Shown: one piece after another, positions 26,793-35,643 of the stretch | Layout of the letters: each line of letters begins with the position of its first letter | How positions within the stretch are numbered: the stretch's first letter is position 1 | Notes under the pieces: model-generated | Database searches by the model: none | What the model was told of the DNA's origin: nothing | Seen by the model: the letters and a program-made list of their open reading frames with translations, nothing else | Made by a program: the position numbers and the translations under genes | Source: Pectobacterium aroidearum | Lineage (GTDB): Bacteria > Pseudomonadota > Gammaproteobacteria > Enterobacterales > Enterobacteriaceae | Assembly (NCBI RefSeq): GCF_041228105.1 | Contig: NZ_CP166097.1 | Coordinates: 2,418,001 to 2,482,000 of the forward strand | DNA length: 64,000 nucleotides | Direction of reading: 5' to 3'

Positions 26793-27949
26793 GGTGCCAG
26801 CTCCGGTTCGACGGCGTGATCCTCATCCACTGCCGGCAGACTTTGTGTTGGTGCGGAAAAATGTGTCGGTGCAGCAAAGCGCTGGGTAATCTGTAGCCCC
26901 AGCCGGCCTTCCACATCGACCAGATCACCGCTCGCCAGAGCGATATCGCCGTAATACAGCCAGGCTTGTCCCGGCACCACGTCGCGCAGTGTTAACACGC
27001 TACCGTTGGCAAGATGCTGCAATTCCGTTAGCGTCATCGTCAGGCTGCCGCAGCGAAGGTGTAAGGTAACCGGCAGCGGTGGCAAGTTTTCTGTGACATT
27101 GTCACTTTTTTGCGTGAATTCAAATGCCGATGCCTCTGAGTGGGGATCGGTGAACATTGTATCGGTAGCAGACGAGGGCATTGAGACAGTCTCCATGTCG
27201 GTAATGGTAAAGGTATAGGGTGCATGCGCGGTGAGCTGTAATGTGCCGTGCAGGCGCAGCGTGCCGGATGACAATGTTCCTTCTCCAGAGGGGGTAAACC
27301 ACGGACGGTTGGGCAGAATGAGGTCACCCGTACGCAAATGGTGTAACGCGGGCAGCGGCACTACGGCATCAGCCAGTGTGAGTGGCAGAGCGATCGTCAT
27401 TCCTCCGGGGAGTGCACGGCGCTGACGGTGCCAGCCTGCGCGAGAAAACAATGCCAGCCAGACGGCGTCAGTGGCCTGCATCCGGCTGCGTGCGGTAATG
27501 CCATTCCAGCTAACACAAAGCCAGGCACAGAGGGCGGCACCCTTGTCGTGCGGCGTTTCATGATCCATACCCAGCGGATAAATCTCCCCGACGAGCGCGC
27601 GCAAGACGGGATTGAGTGACTGGTTGTAGAGCGTCCAGTACCACTCCTGTGCCGCATCATCGTCTTCAGATAGCGGCAGCAGCGGGCAGTCCGACAGCAG
27701 GCTGAGCACCGGGAACGGATCGGTCAGTGAGATATCGCCAATATCGCTACGCCAACCGTGTGGTTGTGCAGAGAACGATTCCTCTGCCAGCACGCATTCG
27801 TTCGTCAGTTGAAGATGCAGTCGGCCCTCGCACCCCTCGCGGATAAACGGCAGCACTAGCCCGGTGGCCAGCATCGAGCGGATGCGGGCGTGTTGCGCAC
27901 GCAGCGTCGGCAGTGTCAGCGGTCGAATGTGTGGGGAATTTGAACTCAT
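26789..27949 (-). CDS. hrcQ: T3SS cytoplasmic ring protein HrcQ
   Basis: This SctQ/FliN-family C-ring (sorting platform) protein has a C-terminal SpoA-type domain (about residues 300-370, with [34 protein letters not shown]). It is a single 386-residue protein, unlike Pseudomonas where HrcQA and HrcQB are separate. Both ends overlap neighbours by four bases (ATGA with hrpP upstream and hrcR downstream). It docks the ATPase complex at the base of the injectisome. Confidence 0.92.
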   Translation of the reverse strand: MSSNSPHIRPLTLPTLRAQHARIRSMLATGLVLPFIREGCEGRLHLQLTNECVLAEESFSAQPHGWRSDIGDISLTDPFPVLSLLSDCPLLPLSEDDDAAQEWYWTLYNQSLNPVLRALVGEIYPLGMDHETPHDKGAALCAWLCVSWNGITARSRMQATDAVWLALFSRAGWHRQRRALPGGMTIALPLTLADAVVPLPALHHLRTGDLILPNRPWFTPSGEGTLSSGTLRLHGTLQLTAHAPYTFTITDMETVSMPSSATDTMFTDPHSEASAFEFTQKSDNVTENLPPLPVTLHLRCGSLTMTLTELQHLANGSVLTLRDVVPGQAWLYYGDIALASGDLVDVEGRLGLQITQRFAAPTHFSAPTQSLPAVDEDHAVEPELAP

Positions 27950-28491
27950 CGCTCATACTCTCTGGCGTCAAAACGCAGGTTTATCGGGCAATCCAACGCG
28001 CTGGCGAGCGAATGGCGGCAGGCTTCGCGCCGATCTTTTAACTGGTGGTAGCTTTCCCGGCTAAAACGCAGAGAAATATCCCAGCCGCGCGGTACCAGAG
28101 TGGCTAAGCGTGCATCGATATCGCCCAACTGCGGCAGTTGCAGGCTAAAGGCAAACGGCGGGGCGCAGATGTTGTCCATCGCTTCAATCAGTTCACATTG
28201 CAGTGGCTGCCACGGTGACGGTGTCACATATTGTGGGTTGTCCGACGCGTCAGTCTGCAACGGCAACGGGGCATTGAGAGCACCGCCCGGTGATAAAGCG
28301 ACAGGCGTATCCTGATAGAACGCATCTTCAAAGCCATCTGAAAATGTGAAGGCTTCCCAGAAATCGCTAGATTGTGGATCGGGCTGTGGATCATGCTGTG
28401 AGCCGTCTGCGCGAGAGGATTTACCGTGCAGTACGGCCTGCGCGTTCTGCGTCGCCGTAGATTCGGATGACGCAATCTGTCGGTTATTCAT
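27946..28491 (-). CDS. hrpP: T3SS protein HrpP (needle-length/substrate-switch family)
   Basis: This is a 181-residue soluble protein between hrpO and hrcQ, the place of the YscP/HrpP-type length-control and substrate-switch protein. The N-terminal half is low-complexity (Ser, Gln, Asp, Pro), and a conserved C-terminal half resembles the T3S4-type domain. ATG 28491 overlaps the hrpO stop as ATGA, so the upstream in-frame start is rejected. Identification rests mostly on position and size. Confidence 0.82.
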   Translation of the reverse strand: MNNRQIASSESTATQNAQAVLHGKSSRADGSQHDPQPDPQSSDFWEAFTFSDGFEDAFYQDTPVALSPGGALNAPLPLQTDASDNPQYVTPSPWQPLQCELIEAMDNICAPPFAFSLQLPQLGDIDARLATLVPRGWDISLRFSRESYHQLKDRREACRHSLASALDCPINLRFDAREYER

Positions 28492-28925
28492 ACGTGCTCC
28501 TGAGGTAACGTCAGCAGATATTCCAGTTTCTCCACTGCCTTCTGGCATTGGCGAGTGGCCTCTCGGGCGTGATCAACCTGGCGCTGCTGATCGTGATGTT
28601 GCTGCTGTGTGGCTTGTACCTGTTGCGTTTCTTCCGCTATCTCGCTGAGTAAGCGCTGTTCGGCGGCAAGGCGCTTTTTCAGATTTTCCAGCGTTTGGCG
28701 TTGCCCCTGAGTGTCTCGGGCAAACTGGTCGCGCTGCGTCTGGCTGGCTTGTTGCAGCGCGTCAACCTGTTGCTGATGACGCTGCTGCTGCTCCGCAATC
28801 CGTAGCAACTGCTGTTCTTCCTGCCGCTGTTGGCGCTCGCTGCGGCTTAAGCGTTGACGGCGTATCGGCATCAGCAGATTCAACACGGTCTGTAATTCGG
28901 CATCGCGTTCGGTGTTATGGGGCAT
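28488..28925 (-). CDS. hrpO: T3SS stalk protein HrpO
   Basis: This 145-residue protein is almost entirely helical and very rich in Gln, Arg and Glu, a long antiparallel coiled coil like YscO/FliJ (SctO). It would link the ATPase HrcN with the export gate HrcV. Its start overlaps hrcN by 11 bp and its stop overlaps hrpP. Identification rests on position between hrcN and hrpP and on the coiled-coil character. Confidence 0.88.
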   Translation of the reverse strand: MPHNTERDAELQTVLNLLMPIRRQRLSRSERQQRQEEQQLLRIAEQQQRHQQQVDALQQASQTQRDQFARDTQGQRQTLENLKKRLAAEQRLLSEIAEETQQVQATQQQHHDQQRQVDHAREATRQCQKAVEKLEYLLTLPQEHV

Positions 28926-30282
28926 AGCGGCTGACTCCGGCGAGCTGTTGCTGAATCACGCCATAAGGCATCGGTTCACGCATTGACTGACGCAGGAACT
29001 GCGTGATTTCTGCATGGGCGTTGACGGCGGAATCGGTCAGCACGTCATGGCCGGGCTGGTATTCGCCGAGGCGAATTAGCATCTCAACCTGTTTGTACGC
29101 CGCCATCAGACGCCGTACGCCGCCCGCGTTGCGGGTGTGATCGGTATCTACGACGTTACTCATGGTGCGACTCAGGCTGGCCAGCACGTCGATAGCCGGA
29201 TAGTGCCCCTGTTCCGCCAGGCGTCGGGCGAGCACGATGTGTCCGTCAATCAATGAACGGACTTCGTCGGCGACCGGATCGTTCATGGAGTCCTGTTCAA
29301 TCAGCACGGAATAGAGCGCGGTGATGGCGCCGTCTTCCGTTTGTCCAGCGCGTTCGACCAACCGCGGCAGCAGCGTATAGACCGACGGCGGCAGTCCGCC
29401 GCGCCCCTGCGGCTCTCCGAGCGCCAGACCGATTTCGCGCTGGGCACGAGCGAAACGCGTCAGGGAATCAATAATCAGCAGCACCTGACGGCCTTCGGCG
29501 CGGTAAGCCTCGGCGATAGCCGTAGCAGTGAACGCCGCGCGCGCACGTTCCATGCTGCTGCGGTCGGAGGTGGAACACACCAGTACGGTGCGACTGCGCA
29601 GTTCATCGTCCAGTTCATGATCGAGAAACTCGCGCAGTTCGCGGCCACGTTCGCCAATCAGCCCGAAAACAATGGCGTCGCACGGCGTATTACGTGCCAG
29701 TTCGGCCAGTAGCGTGGTTTTGCCGCAGCCCGCGCCGGCGAAGATGCCGACGCGTTGCCCCTGACCGATGGTTAGCAAGCCATCGACGGCGCGCAATCCG
29801 GTGGGGAGCGGCTGGCTGATGCGCGGTCGGGAGGTCGGCGGCGGGGCATCGCCCAGCACCGGCTGCGTGCGACCTGTAGCATGACCGGGTTCGACAAACG
29901 CGCTCTCACCATCTTCCTCCAGCGCCCGCCCAAACCCGTCCAGCACGCTGCCCAGCAAACGTTCCGACACCTGAATGCAGTGCGGCTGATACAGCGGCGT
30001 CACGGTGGCACCCTGAGCGATGCCGTCCAGCGCCCCGAGCGCCGAGAGAAAGGTATTGTCTGGGCTAAACCCTACGACTTCGGCCATCATCTGGCTGTCG
30101 TCCTGGCGTGCCACCCAGCACAGGTCGCCAATGCGCGCCTGCGGCAGACTGCACTCCAGCAAGATGCCGCTGACGGCCATGACGCGGCCTTTTTTCTCCA
30201 CGGGCGCAAAGCCTGCCAAATGCTGGCGCTGCCGTGCGACCCACTGATCGAGCAGGGGGAAAGAAGAAGGTTGTGTCTGCAT
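28915..30282 (-). CDS. hrcN: T3SS ATPase HrcN
   Basis: This is the SctN/FliI-family ATPase, 455 residues, which unfolds and releases chaperone-bound effectors at the export gate. Walker A is GAGCGKTT (about 183-190), Walker B is VLLIIDSLTR (267-276), and LIGERGRE and SLSRTMSNVV are conserved. Its ATG overlaps the hrpQ stop by one base (TAATG), which indicates translational coupling. It belongs to the leftward hrpJ operon. Confidence 0.97.
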   Translation of the reverse strand: MQTQPSSFPLLDQWVARQRQHLAGFAPVEKKGRVMAVSGILLECSLPQARIGDLCWVARQDDSQMMAEVVGFSPDNTFLSALGALDGIAQGATVTPLYQPHCIQVSERLLGSVLDGFGRALEEDGESAFVEPGHATGRTQPVLGDAPPPTSRPRISQPLPTGLRAVDGLLTIGQGQRVGIFAGAGCGKTTLLAELARNTPCDAIVFGLIGERGRELREFLDHELDDELRSRTVLVCSTSDRSSMERARAAFTATAIAEAYRAEGRQVLLIIDSLTRFARAQREIGLALGEPQGRGGLPPSVYTLLPRLVERAGQTEDGAITALYSVLIEQDSMNDPVADEVRSLIDGHIVLARRLAEQGHYPAIDVLASLSRTMSNVVDTDHTRNAGGVRRLMAAYKQVEMLIRLGEYQPGHDVLTDSAVNAHAEITQFLRQSMREPMPYGVIQQQLAGVSRYAP

Positions 30283-31211
30283 TACCAGTTCACCGTTATC
30301 TGTTGTCTGCCGCTGAATTCAATCTGGTGCTCATCAATTTTCACCAGACGCAGGTTGTCGATCTCATCGCCGATGAAAAAGCGCTGACCATCCGCCGTGA
30401 CGACATTCGCCCGCGACCCGCTCGTTACCTGAACGATCTGAAACGGCAGTTGCTCCGTTTTCAATTGCGTCCGGTTATCCACGGACAGCGCGGTTCTATA
30501 ACGTTGGTGGAGTTGGGCGAGCATCCGTTCCAGCTTTTTTTGATCGTCCGGCGTTAATTGTCCGGTGAGCGTGACGCGATCCTGATACGCCGCCACTTTC
30601 ACGGCCGCGCTCAGTTCCCGCTCCTGTAACATGATGCGCAGCGTGCTTTCTAGTTGTGGCAGCGTGCTGAGCGGTTTGCGGGTATCCTGCGGCGGCGGGG
30701 CGGCAGGCATCGCGACGCTCTCCTGTAGTTGCCAACTGCCTACCATCACCAGCAGCAATGCGCCAAGCAGCAGATAGCTGGCTTTGGCCCACAGCGGCAG
30801 GCGTGGCGCGGGCGTAGGAATAGGCGACGCGATATGAACTGGCGGTTCGTCGGCGGATGGTTCCACAGGGGGAACATCTTCTTCTGCGGTTGGAGGCGTT
30901 TCGCTGTCGTCAGGCCAGGGGGTATCCGCCGCGACAATGCAGAGCCAAATCTGTCCCAGCGCAAAGGGCGTGCCGGGCGGCAGAGCGTCAATCTGTTCGA
31001 CGGTATGGCCTTCCGCATTGCATAACGCACCATCCTGTGCGCTGAGCGCCCAGCCGTCTGCGGTCTTCTCCAACTGGCCGTGGCAAGGCGCTATACCGGG
31101 ATCGTAGAGCACGAGATCGGCATCATCGGCTGCACCGATGCGCCAGGCGTTTCCACAGAGCGGCAACGCCGCACCGCGATGTAAACCAGTCAGCACGCGT
31201 AATTCAAACAT
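30282..31211 (-). CDS. hrpQ: T3SS inner-membrane ring protein HrpQ (SctD family)
   Basis: This YscD/PrgH-type protein of 309 residues has an N-terminal FHA-like domain (roughly 1-95), a Pro/Glu-rich linker, one membrane helix (LPLWAKASYLLLGALLLVMVGSWQL, near 140-160), and a periplasmic C-terminal ring-building part. With HrcJ it forms the inner-membrane rings. It lies 9 bp after hrcV. Confidence 0.92.
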   Translation of the reverse strand: MFELRVLTGLHRGAALPLCGNAWRIGAADDADLVLYDPGIAPCHGQLEKTADGWALSAQDGALCNAEGHTVEQIDALPPGTPFALGQIWLCIVAADTPWPDDSETPPTAEEDVPPVEPSADEPPVHIASPIPTPAPRLPLWAKASYLLLGALLLVMVGSWQLQESVAMPAAPPPQDTRKPLSTLPQLESTLRIMLQERELSAAVKVAAYQDRVTLTGQLTPDDQKKLERMLAQLHQRYRTALSVDNRTQLKTEQLPFQIVQVTSGSRANVVTADGQRFFIGDEIDNLRLVKIDEHQIEFSGRQQITVNW

Positions 31212-31220
31212 GGTGTGTTC

Positions 31221-33323
31221 CTATGCGCTAAAGGGATCGGGGGAGTCGTAAAGATCGAGACGCCCAATGACGTTGATCGACAGGGTGGATTCCAGTTCGG
31301 TGAAGGACAGCACCGGAACGTGGTGAAATTCGTCTTGTAACAGGGTACGCAGCGGACTGCGTAAATCCTGCGCCACCAGCACCAGACTGCGCTGCGACGA
31401 GAGCGGCGGAAACGCCTGCCGCAGCTGGCTGAGCAGCGTTGAGGCGTAGTCCTGTGTCAGGGCGAAGAAGGTTTCGTTCTGCGTCTGGCGCAGCGCATCA
31501 CGCAGCAGCTCCTCGCTTTCCGGCGTCAGTAGCCAGACGGCAAGGCTGTTTTCATCGCTGTACTGGTGGCAGATTTGCGATTTGAGCGCCAGACGCACGT
31601 AGTCGGTCAGCGCCAGCGTATCCCGCTCATGCTGGCCGACTTCAATCAGCGCCTCGGCGATGGGGCGCACCGATCGAAGCGGCACGCGTTCGGAAGCCAG
31701 CCGTTGCAGCACGCTGGCGAAACGCGAGAGCGGCATGATGCGCTGTAGCTCCTGCGCCAATTCCGGCTGTTCGCTCTCCAGCCAGGCCAGAATGGATTTG
31801 GTTTCCTGCAAGCCGATGAATTGTGAACCGGTACGATGAATAGCCTGCTCCATACGCGCCAGAATCAGCTCATCCGCTGTCCAGCGCGGTACGTCGTCGG
31901 ACTGCTGCGCAACATGAGCCAACGGCAGCCAGAGCCATTGGCTTTCATCCCGTAGCGTGGGACCCGGCGTGGCAAGCTCGGTATCAACCTGTTCAACGGC
32001 AGCACTGGCAACAGCCAACCGATCGGTGACAAAGGTGGCTTTCACGTAGGGAATTTCATAGACGCAAAACTGAAACTCATCCTCCGCCAGCCGATCGCTG
32101 AATTCGATATCAAAAGACGGCAGCGTAAAACCGAAGCGATAGACCAGTTTGTTACGCAGGCGGCGGATATTCTGCACCAGCGCCGTCGCCGTCGGCTGCC
32201 CTTGCCAGATGGGATGAAACAGCAGCAGATAGGCACGCGTGGGGTTGAAACGCCGCAGATCCTGATAGCCGTTCTGTTCGGCTGGCATGTTGTCCGCCTC
32301 CGACTGGCTGGCATCCAACTGACCTTGCTGCTTGATGCGCCAAAGCTGAAACAGACCACTGCCGAGCGACGCCAGACTGATAGCGACAAACACCAGCGTC
32401 GGCATCCCCGGCAGCAGCGCAAAGCCAAACATGCCGATGGAGGAGATGATCCATGCTTTGGGCTGGCTGGTGAGCTGTTCCGCGATTTCCCGACCAATAT
32501 TGGCATCCACTTTTTGCCCATCGGCCGAGACGCGGGTGATGATCATCCCCGCCGTCAGCGATATCAGTAGCGCCGGGATCTGGGCGATCAGTCCGTCACC
32601 GATAGTCAGAACCGAGTAGACGTGCATGGCATCGGACGCGGCCATATTGTGCTGCAACACGCCGATGGCGAAACCGCCGATCATGTTGATGAACACGATA
32701 ACCAGCGACGCAATGGCATCGCCTTTGACAAACTTCATCGCGCCGTCCATCGCCCCGAACAACTGGCTCTCTTTCGCCAGATTTTCGCGCCGTTGCCGCG
32801 CCTGATGGGCTTCGATCAGCCCGGCACGCAGATCGCTGTCGATGGACATCTGTTTGCCGGGCATCGCATCCAGCGTGAAACGTGCCGCTACCTCAGCTAC
32901 GCGCTCGGAGCCTTTGGTGATCACCAGAAAGTTCACCACCGTCAGAATCAGAAAGATAACCAGACCGACCGCCAGATTCCCGCCTACCACGTAGTTACCG
33001 AAAGCCTCAACGATATGGCCACCGTCCTGCTGGAGCAGGATTTGGCGTGTGGTGGAAATGGAGATCGCCAGTCGGAACATGGTGGTCAACAACAGCACCG
33101 CGGGAAACGTCGAGAAGGCCAGCGGCTTGGGCAGATACATCGCCAGCACGATCAGCAGAGAAGAGGCGCAGATGTTGAGCGCGATGAGCACATCGATCAG
33201 CCCGGTGGGCAGCGGGATGATCATCATGAAAACGATAGACATCACGATGACCGCACCAACGACCTCGGAGCGCTGCATCGCGCTCAGCGCAATACGGTTC
33301 AGCCAGGTAATCAGCAGATTCAT
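31221..33323 (-). CDS. hrcV: T3SS export gate protein HrcV
   Basis: This SctV/FlhA/InvA-family inner-membrane protein of 700 residues has about eight membrane segments in its first half and a large cytoplasmic ring-forming domain in its second. The FlhA-family signature region PKPLAFSTFPAVLLLTTMFRLAISISTTR and the KQMSIDSDLRAG loop are present. Its start overlaps the hrpJ stop as ATGA. It recruits chaperone-effector complexes and the gatekeeper HrpJ. Confidence 0.97.
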   Translation of the reverse strand: MNLLITWLNRIALSAMQRSEVVGAVIVMSIVFMMIIPLPTGLIDVLIALNICASSLLIVLAMYLPKPLAFSTFPAVLLLTTMFRLAISISTTRQILLQQDGGHIVEAFGNYVVGGNLAVGLVIFLILTVVNFLVITKGSERVAEVAARFTLDAMPGKQMSIDSDLRAGLIEAHQARQRRENLAKESQLFGAMDGAMKFVKGDAIASLVIVFINMIGGFAIGVLQHNMAASDAMHVYSVLTIGDGLIAQIPALLISLTAGMIITRVSADGQKVDANIGREIAEQLTSQPKAWIISSIGMFGFALLPGMPTLVFVAISLASLGSGLFQLWRIKQQGQLDASQSEADNMPAEQNGYQDLRRFNPTRAYLLLFHPIWQGQPTATALVQNIRRLRNKLVYRFGFTLPSFDIEFSDRLAEDEFQFCVYEIPYVKATFVTDRLAVASAAVEQVDTELATPGPTLRDESQWLWLPLAHVAQQSDDVPRWTADELILARMEQAIHRTGSQFIGLQETKSILAWLESEQPELAQELQRIMPLSRFASVLQRLASERVPLRSVRPIAEALIEVGQHERDTLALTDYVRLALKSQICHQYSDENSLAVWLLTPESEELLRDALRQTQNETFFALTQDYASTLLSQLRQAFPPLSSQRSLVLVAQDLRSPLRTLLQDEFHHVPVLSFTELESTLSINVIGRLDLYDSPDPFSA

Positions 33324-34528
33324 GGCTGCTCCTTATCCGAGTCGCGCGCGTCCTGTTTTTGCGGCGATGCGGCGTCACGCGGCGCCCGTTCGTTATGCTG
33401 AGAATTACTGGCCTGTTGCTTTTCGTATTGGGCGATATCGCCAATCATGCCGCGTATCAGTTGAAGCGCCGTTTGCCGGTTTTTACTGTCCCGCCACAGC
33501 GGATGCGGCAGGTCGCTGACGAGTGGCAGCAGGGCGCTGAAAAACATCGCCTGATGCTGTACCTGCGTCCCGGCGACTTCCCGACCGAGATTATGCAGGT
33601 CGCGAGCATAGGCACCGTTGGCACTCAGGCCAATCAGGCGACGGGTCAGCTCCACGGCACCGAGCGTAAAGGCTGGCACTTTGTTCGCCAGCCGCGTGAG
33701 CAGCGTCTGGCTGGATGACAGCGTATGGCTCAGGTGGCGGGAATCATTGAGGTTGCTCAGCATTTTGCTAAGAACGGCTTTCGAAATAGAGGGCGTCAGC
33801 GAGGCGATATCCGCCGCCAGCGCCCGCTGCAACGTGCGCAGCCCAATGGAGAATGTGGCGGCATCAAAGCGTTCCAAAAGAGAGTCCAGCAGTGCGCTGG
33901 CCGATTGCTGATGCACGATTTTCTGGTAGTACAGATCGCGCATCGCCTGTTTCTGTTCCGGCTGGGTGCTGAACAACGCAATGGCCGTCGCGGTATTCAG
34001 ACCCGCTCGGACTTCCGGCCCTTTCTCTTGATGCAACTGCTGTAGTGCAGTCTCTGCCGTCGTCGCCAGTTCTGGCTGCTGGGCAGATTGCTGCTGGATG
34101 TGGCGCAGCAGGATATCGCCGCGCGCCGGATCGTTGCCTGCGGCTTCCAGAATGGCGTCAAGCGACGGCGAACCTTTCTGCATCAGCAGATCGCGCATGC
34201 GGCTCAACTGCTGGTCGAGCGTACTTTGCGACGGGTTTTCCAGCATCCTGAACAGTTCCGTCAGCTTCTCAATCCGTTCGACATTCGCAGTGGCGCGAGC
34301 CTCTGGCTGCTGGGCGATTTGTCGTCGATTCAGCGATTTACTTCTCCGCTCAGCCTGCTCGCCAAATGCCATCGCTACCTCTTCCATTGAGGTAGATAAC
34401 GGCGATCCGGGAGCCGCGTGGTGAGAAGTGGTCTGCTGCACCGCGGCCTGCGGCACGGGGTCGTCATCCACGACGACAGGGCGCGGCAGGGCGTTGCTAG
34501 AGGGAAGGACGGTCGGCATTTTGATCAT
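33320..34528 (-). CDS. hrpJ: T3SS gatekeeper HrpJ
   Basis: This YopN/SepL/HrpJ-family protein controls the order of translocator and effector secretion. The chosen start, ATG 34528 with AGGA upstream, gives 402 residues; the much longer in-frame extension to 34990 would run through the hrp box and is rejected. The sequence is soluble and helical, with the HrpJ-like region about residues 60-230. It is the first gene of the eleven-gene leftward operon, and a hrp box lies 66 bp upstream. Confidence 0.92.
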   Translation of the reverse strand: MIKMPTVLPSSNALPRPVVVDDDPVPQAAVQQTTSHHAAPGSPLSTSMEEVAMAFGEQAERRSKSLNRRQIAQQPEARATANVERIEKLTELFRMLENPSQSTLDQQLSRMRDLLMQKGSPSLDAILEAAGNDPARGDILLRHIQQQSAQQPELATTAETALQQLHQEKGPEVRAGLNTATAIALFSTQPEQKQAMRDLYYQKIVHQQSASALLDSLLERFDAATFSIGLRTLQRALAADIASLTPSISKAVLSKMLSNLNDSRHLSHTLSSSQTLLTRLANKVPAFTLGAVELTRRLIGLSANGAYARDLHNLGREVAGTQVQHQAMFFSALLPLVSDLPHPLWRDSKNRQTALQLIRGMIGDIAQYEKQQASNSQHNERAPRDAASPQKQDARDSDKEQP

Positions 34529-34593
34529 GGTGTCATCCTGAATAAGTCGGCTACGTGTCGTGGTGTGAACGTGCAGCGATATGCATGTATTGC

Positions 34594-34621
34594 TGTGTGG
34601 AATCTGAAAAGAATGGGTTCC
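34594..34621 (-). promoter_or_regulatory. hrp box (HrpL promoter) of the hrpJ operon
   Basis: On the minus strand GGAACC (34621-34616) is followed after exactly 15 bases by CCACACA (34600-34594). This matches the consensus GGAACC-N15/16-CCACNNA recognised by the ECF sigma factor HrpL. Confidence 0.92.
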
Positions 34622-34796
34622 CCCGCGTGAAGTCATCGGAGCAGGCTGAATTTGATGGCGGATTGGGTGAAATGCCGTTTTACTGATTGCAATAACTTGC
34701 AATTTCGTGCTGTGGGCGCTGGCAAAAAATGGCACGATAATAGGCAAGGTGAAAAATAACTGATTAAAAATCAGTGTTATAAAAACAATTCCGGGC

Positions 34797-34812
34797 TGGC
34801 ACAGGGCTTGCT
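34797..34812 (+). promoter_or_regulatory. Sigma-54 promoter (-24/-12) of hrpL
   Basis: TGGCAC-N5-TTGCT occupies 34797-34812, a perfect -24/-12 element with GG and GC spaced as required. It lies 44 bp before the hrpL start. HrpS, encoded at 38159-39217, is the expected activator. AT-rich DNA upstream could hold an IHF site, but none matches the consensus cleanly. Confidence 0.9.
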
Positions 34813-34855
34813 CTTCCGTTTTTGCCAATGGGGCACAACAACGGAGAGTCAGCAA

Positions 34856-35401
34856 ATGGATATGTCTACCCTGAAACACATCGAACCGACCCCTTCGCTT
34901 TACCCGGCGCTCGCTGTCGATTGGGAACAGGTGTTTCGTCAACACGGAAAGAAATTGCATAACTTCATCCGCAAGCGCGTCAGCAACCATGACGACGTTG
35001 AGGATTTACAGCAAATGACCTACCTGGAAGTGCTCAAACATCAGGATAAATTTGCGGGAGCATCGCGGCCGGAGACGTGGGTATTTGGTATTGCCCTCAA
35101 TCTGGTTCGCAACTATTTCAAGCAGGCACGGCAGCGCGCTCAGGAAATGGGTGATGAGATGCTGGAGCATATTGCGATAGATCTCGATCCCGGCGCGATC
35201 GCTGAAAGCCAGCGGGCATTGAAACGCGCAATGGATGCCATCGTCTCACTGCCTGAGGATACCCGTCAGATGCTGATGCAGTTGCTGGATACCGATGCCA
35301 GTTATCAGGATCTTGCGTTGCAGTTGGAGATCCCCATCGGTACGGTGCGGTCACGGCTGTCTCGTGCCCGAGGGGTGATCCGTCAGGCCGTTGAGTCCTG
35401 A
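34856..35401 (+). CDS. hrpL: ECF sigma factor HrpL
   Basis: This extracytoplasmic-function sigma factor directs RNA polymerase to hrp boxes. It has 181 residues with a sigma-70 region 2 (about 25-95, DDVEDLQQMTYLEVLKHQDKF) and a region 4 helix-turn-helix (about 120-175, YQDLALQLEIPIGTVRSRLSRAR). ATG 34856 has GGAGAG 7 bases upstream; the frame extending to 34808 would start inside the sigma-54 promoter. It is divergent from hrpJ and is transcribed from a sigma-54 promoter. Six target boxes are visible in this window. Confidence 0.96.
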   Translation: MDMSTLKHIEPTPSLYPALAVDWEQVFRQHGKKLHNFIRKRVSNHDDVEDLQQMTYLEVLKHQDKFAGASRPETWVFGIALNLVRNYFKQARQRAQEMGDEMLEHIAIDLDPGAIAESQRALKRAMDAIVSLPEDTRQMLMQLLDTDASYQDLALQLEIPIGTVRSRLSRARGVIRQAVES

Positions 35402-35462
35402 CGGCATTTCACGGGACGAAAGGGCGAGCCTGTACCTACCGTTTTTCACTGACTGCTGTGGT

Positions 35463-35487
35463 AACCGCCTTGCTCAAGGTGGCGGTT
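35463..35487 (+). terminator. Terminator-like hairpin after hrpL
   Basis: AACCGCC (35463-35469) pairs with GGCGGTT (35481-35487) around an 11-base loop, 61 bp after hrpL. No T tract follows, so termination strength is uncertain. Confidence 0.5.
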
Positions 35488-35643
35488 GCCGCTCAGTGAG
35501 TGGGTCGCACGCCGTGATATCAGGTCGCATTTATGCCGTTGCAGGGTTTCCTGTCCATCTTCTGGAATGTTGAGACGCCGTATCGCGCTACCTGCACGGC
35601 GGGTGGCTGCACAAGTGTCTTAATTCAAAATAAGGAGATGGCA

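Noticed and set aside
34529..34990. N-terminal extension of hrpJ
   Set aside because: It would read through the hrp box at 34594-34621; ATG 34528 has its own ribosome-binding sequence and gives the normal family length.
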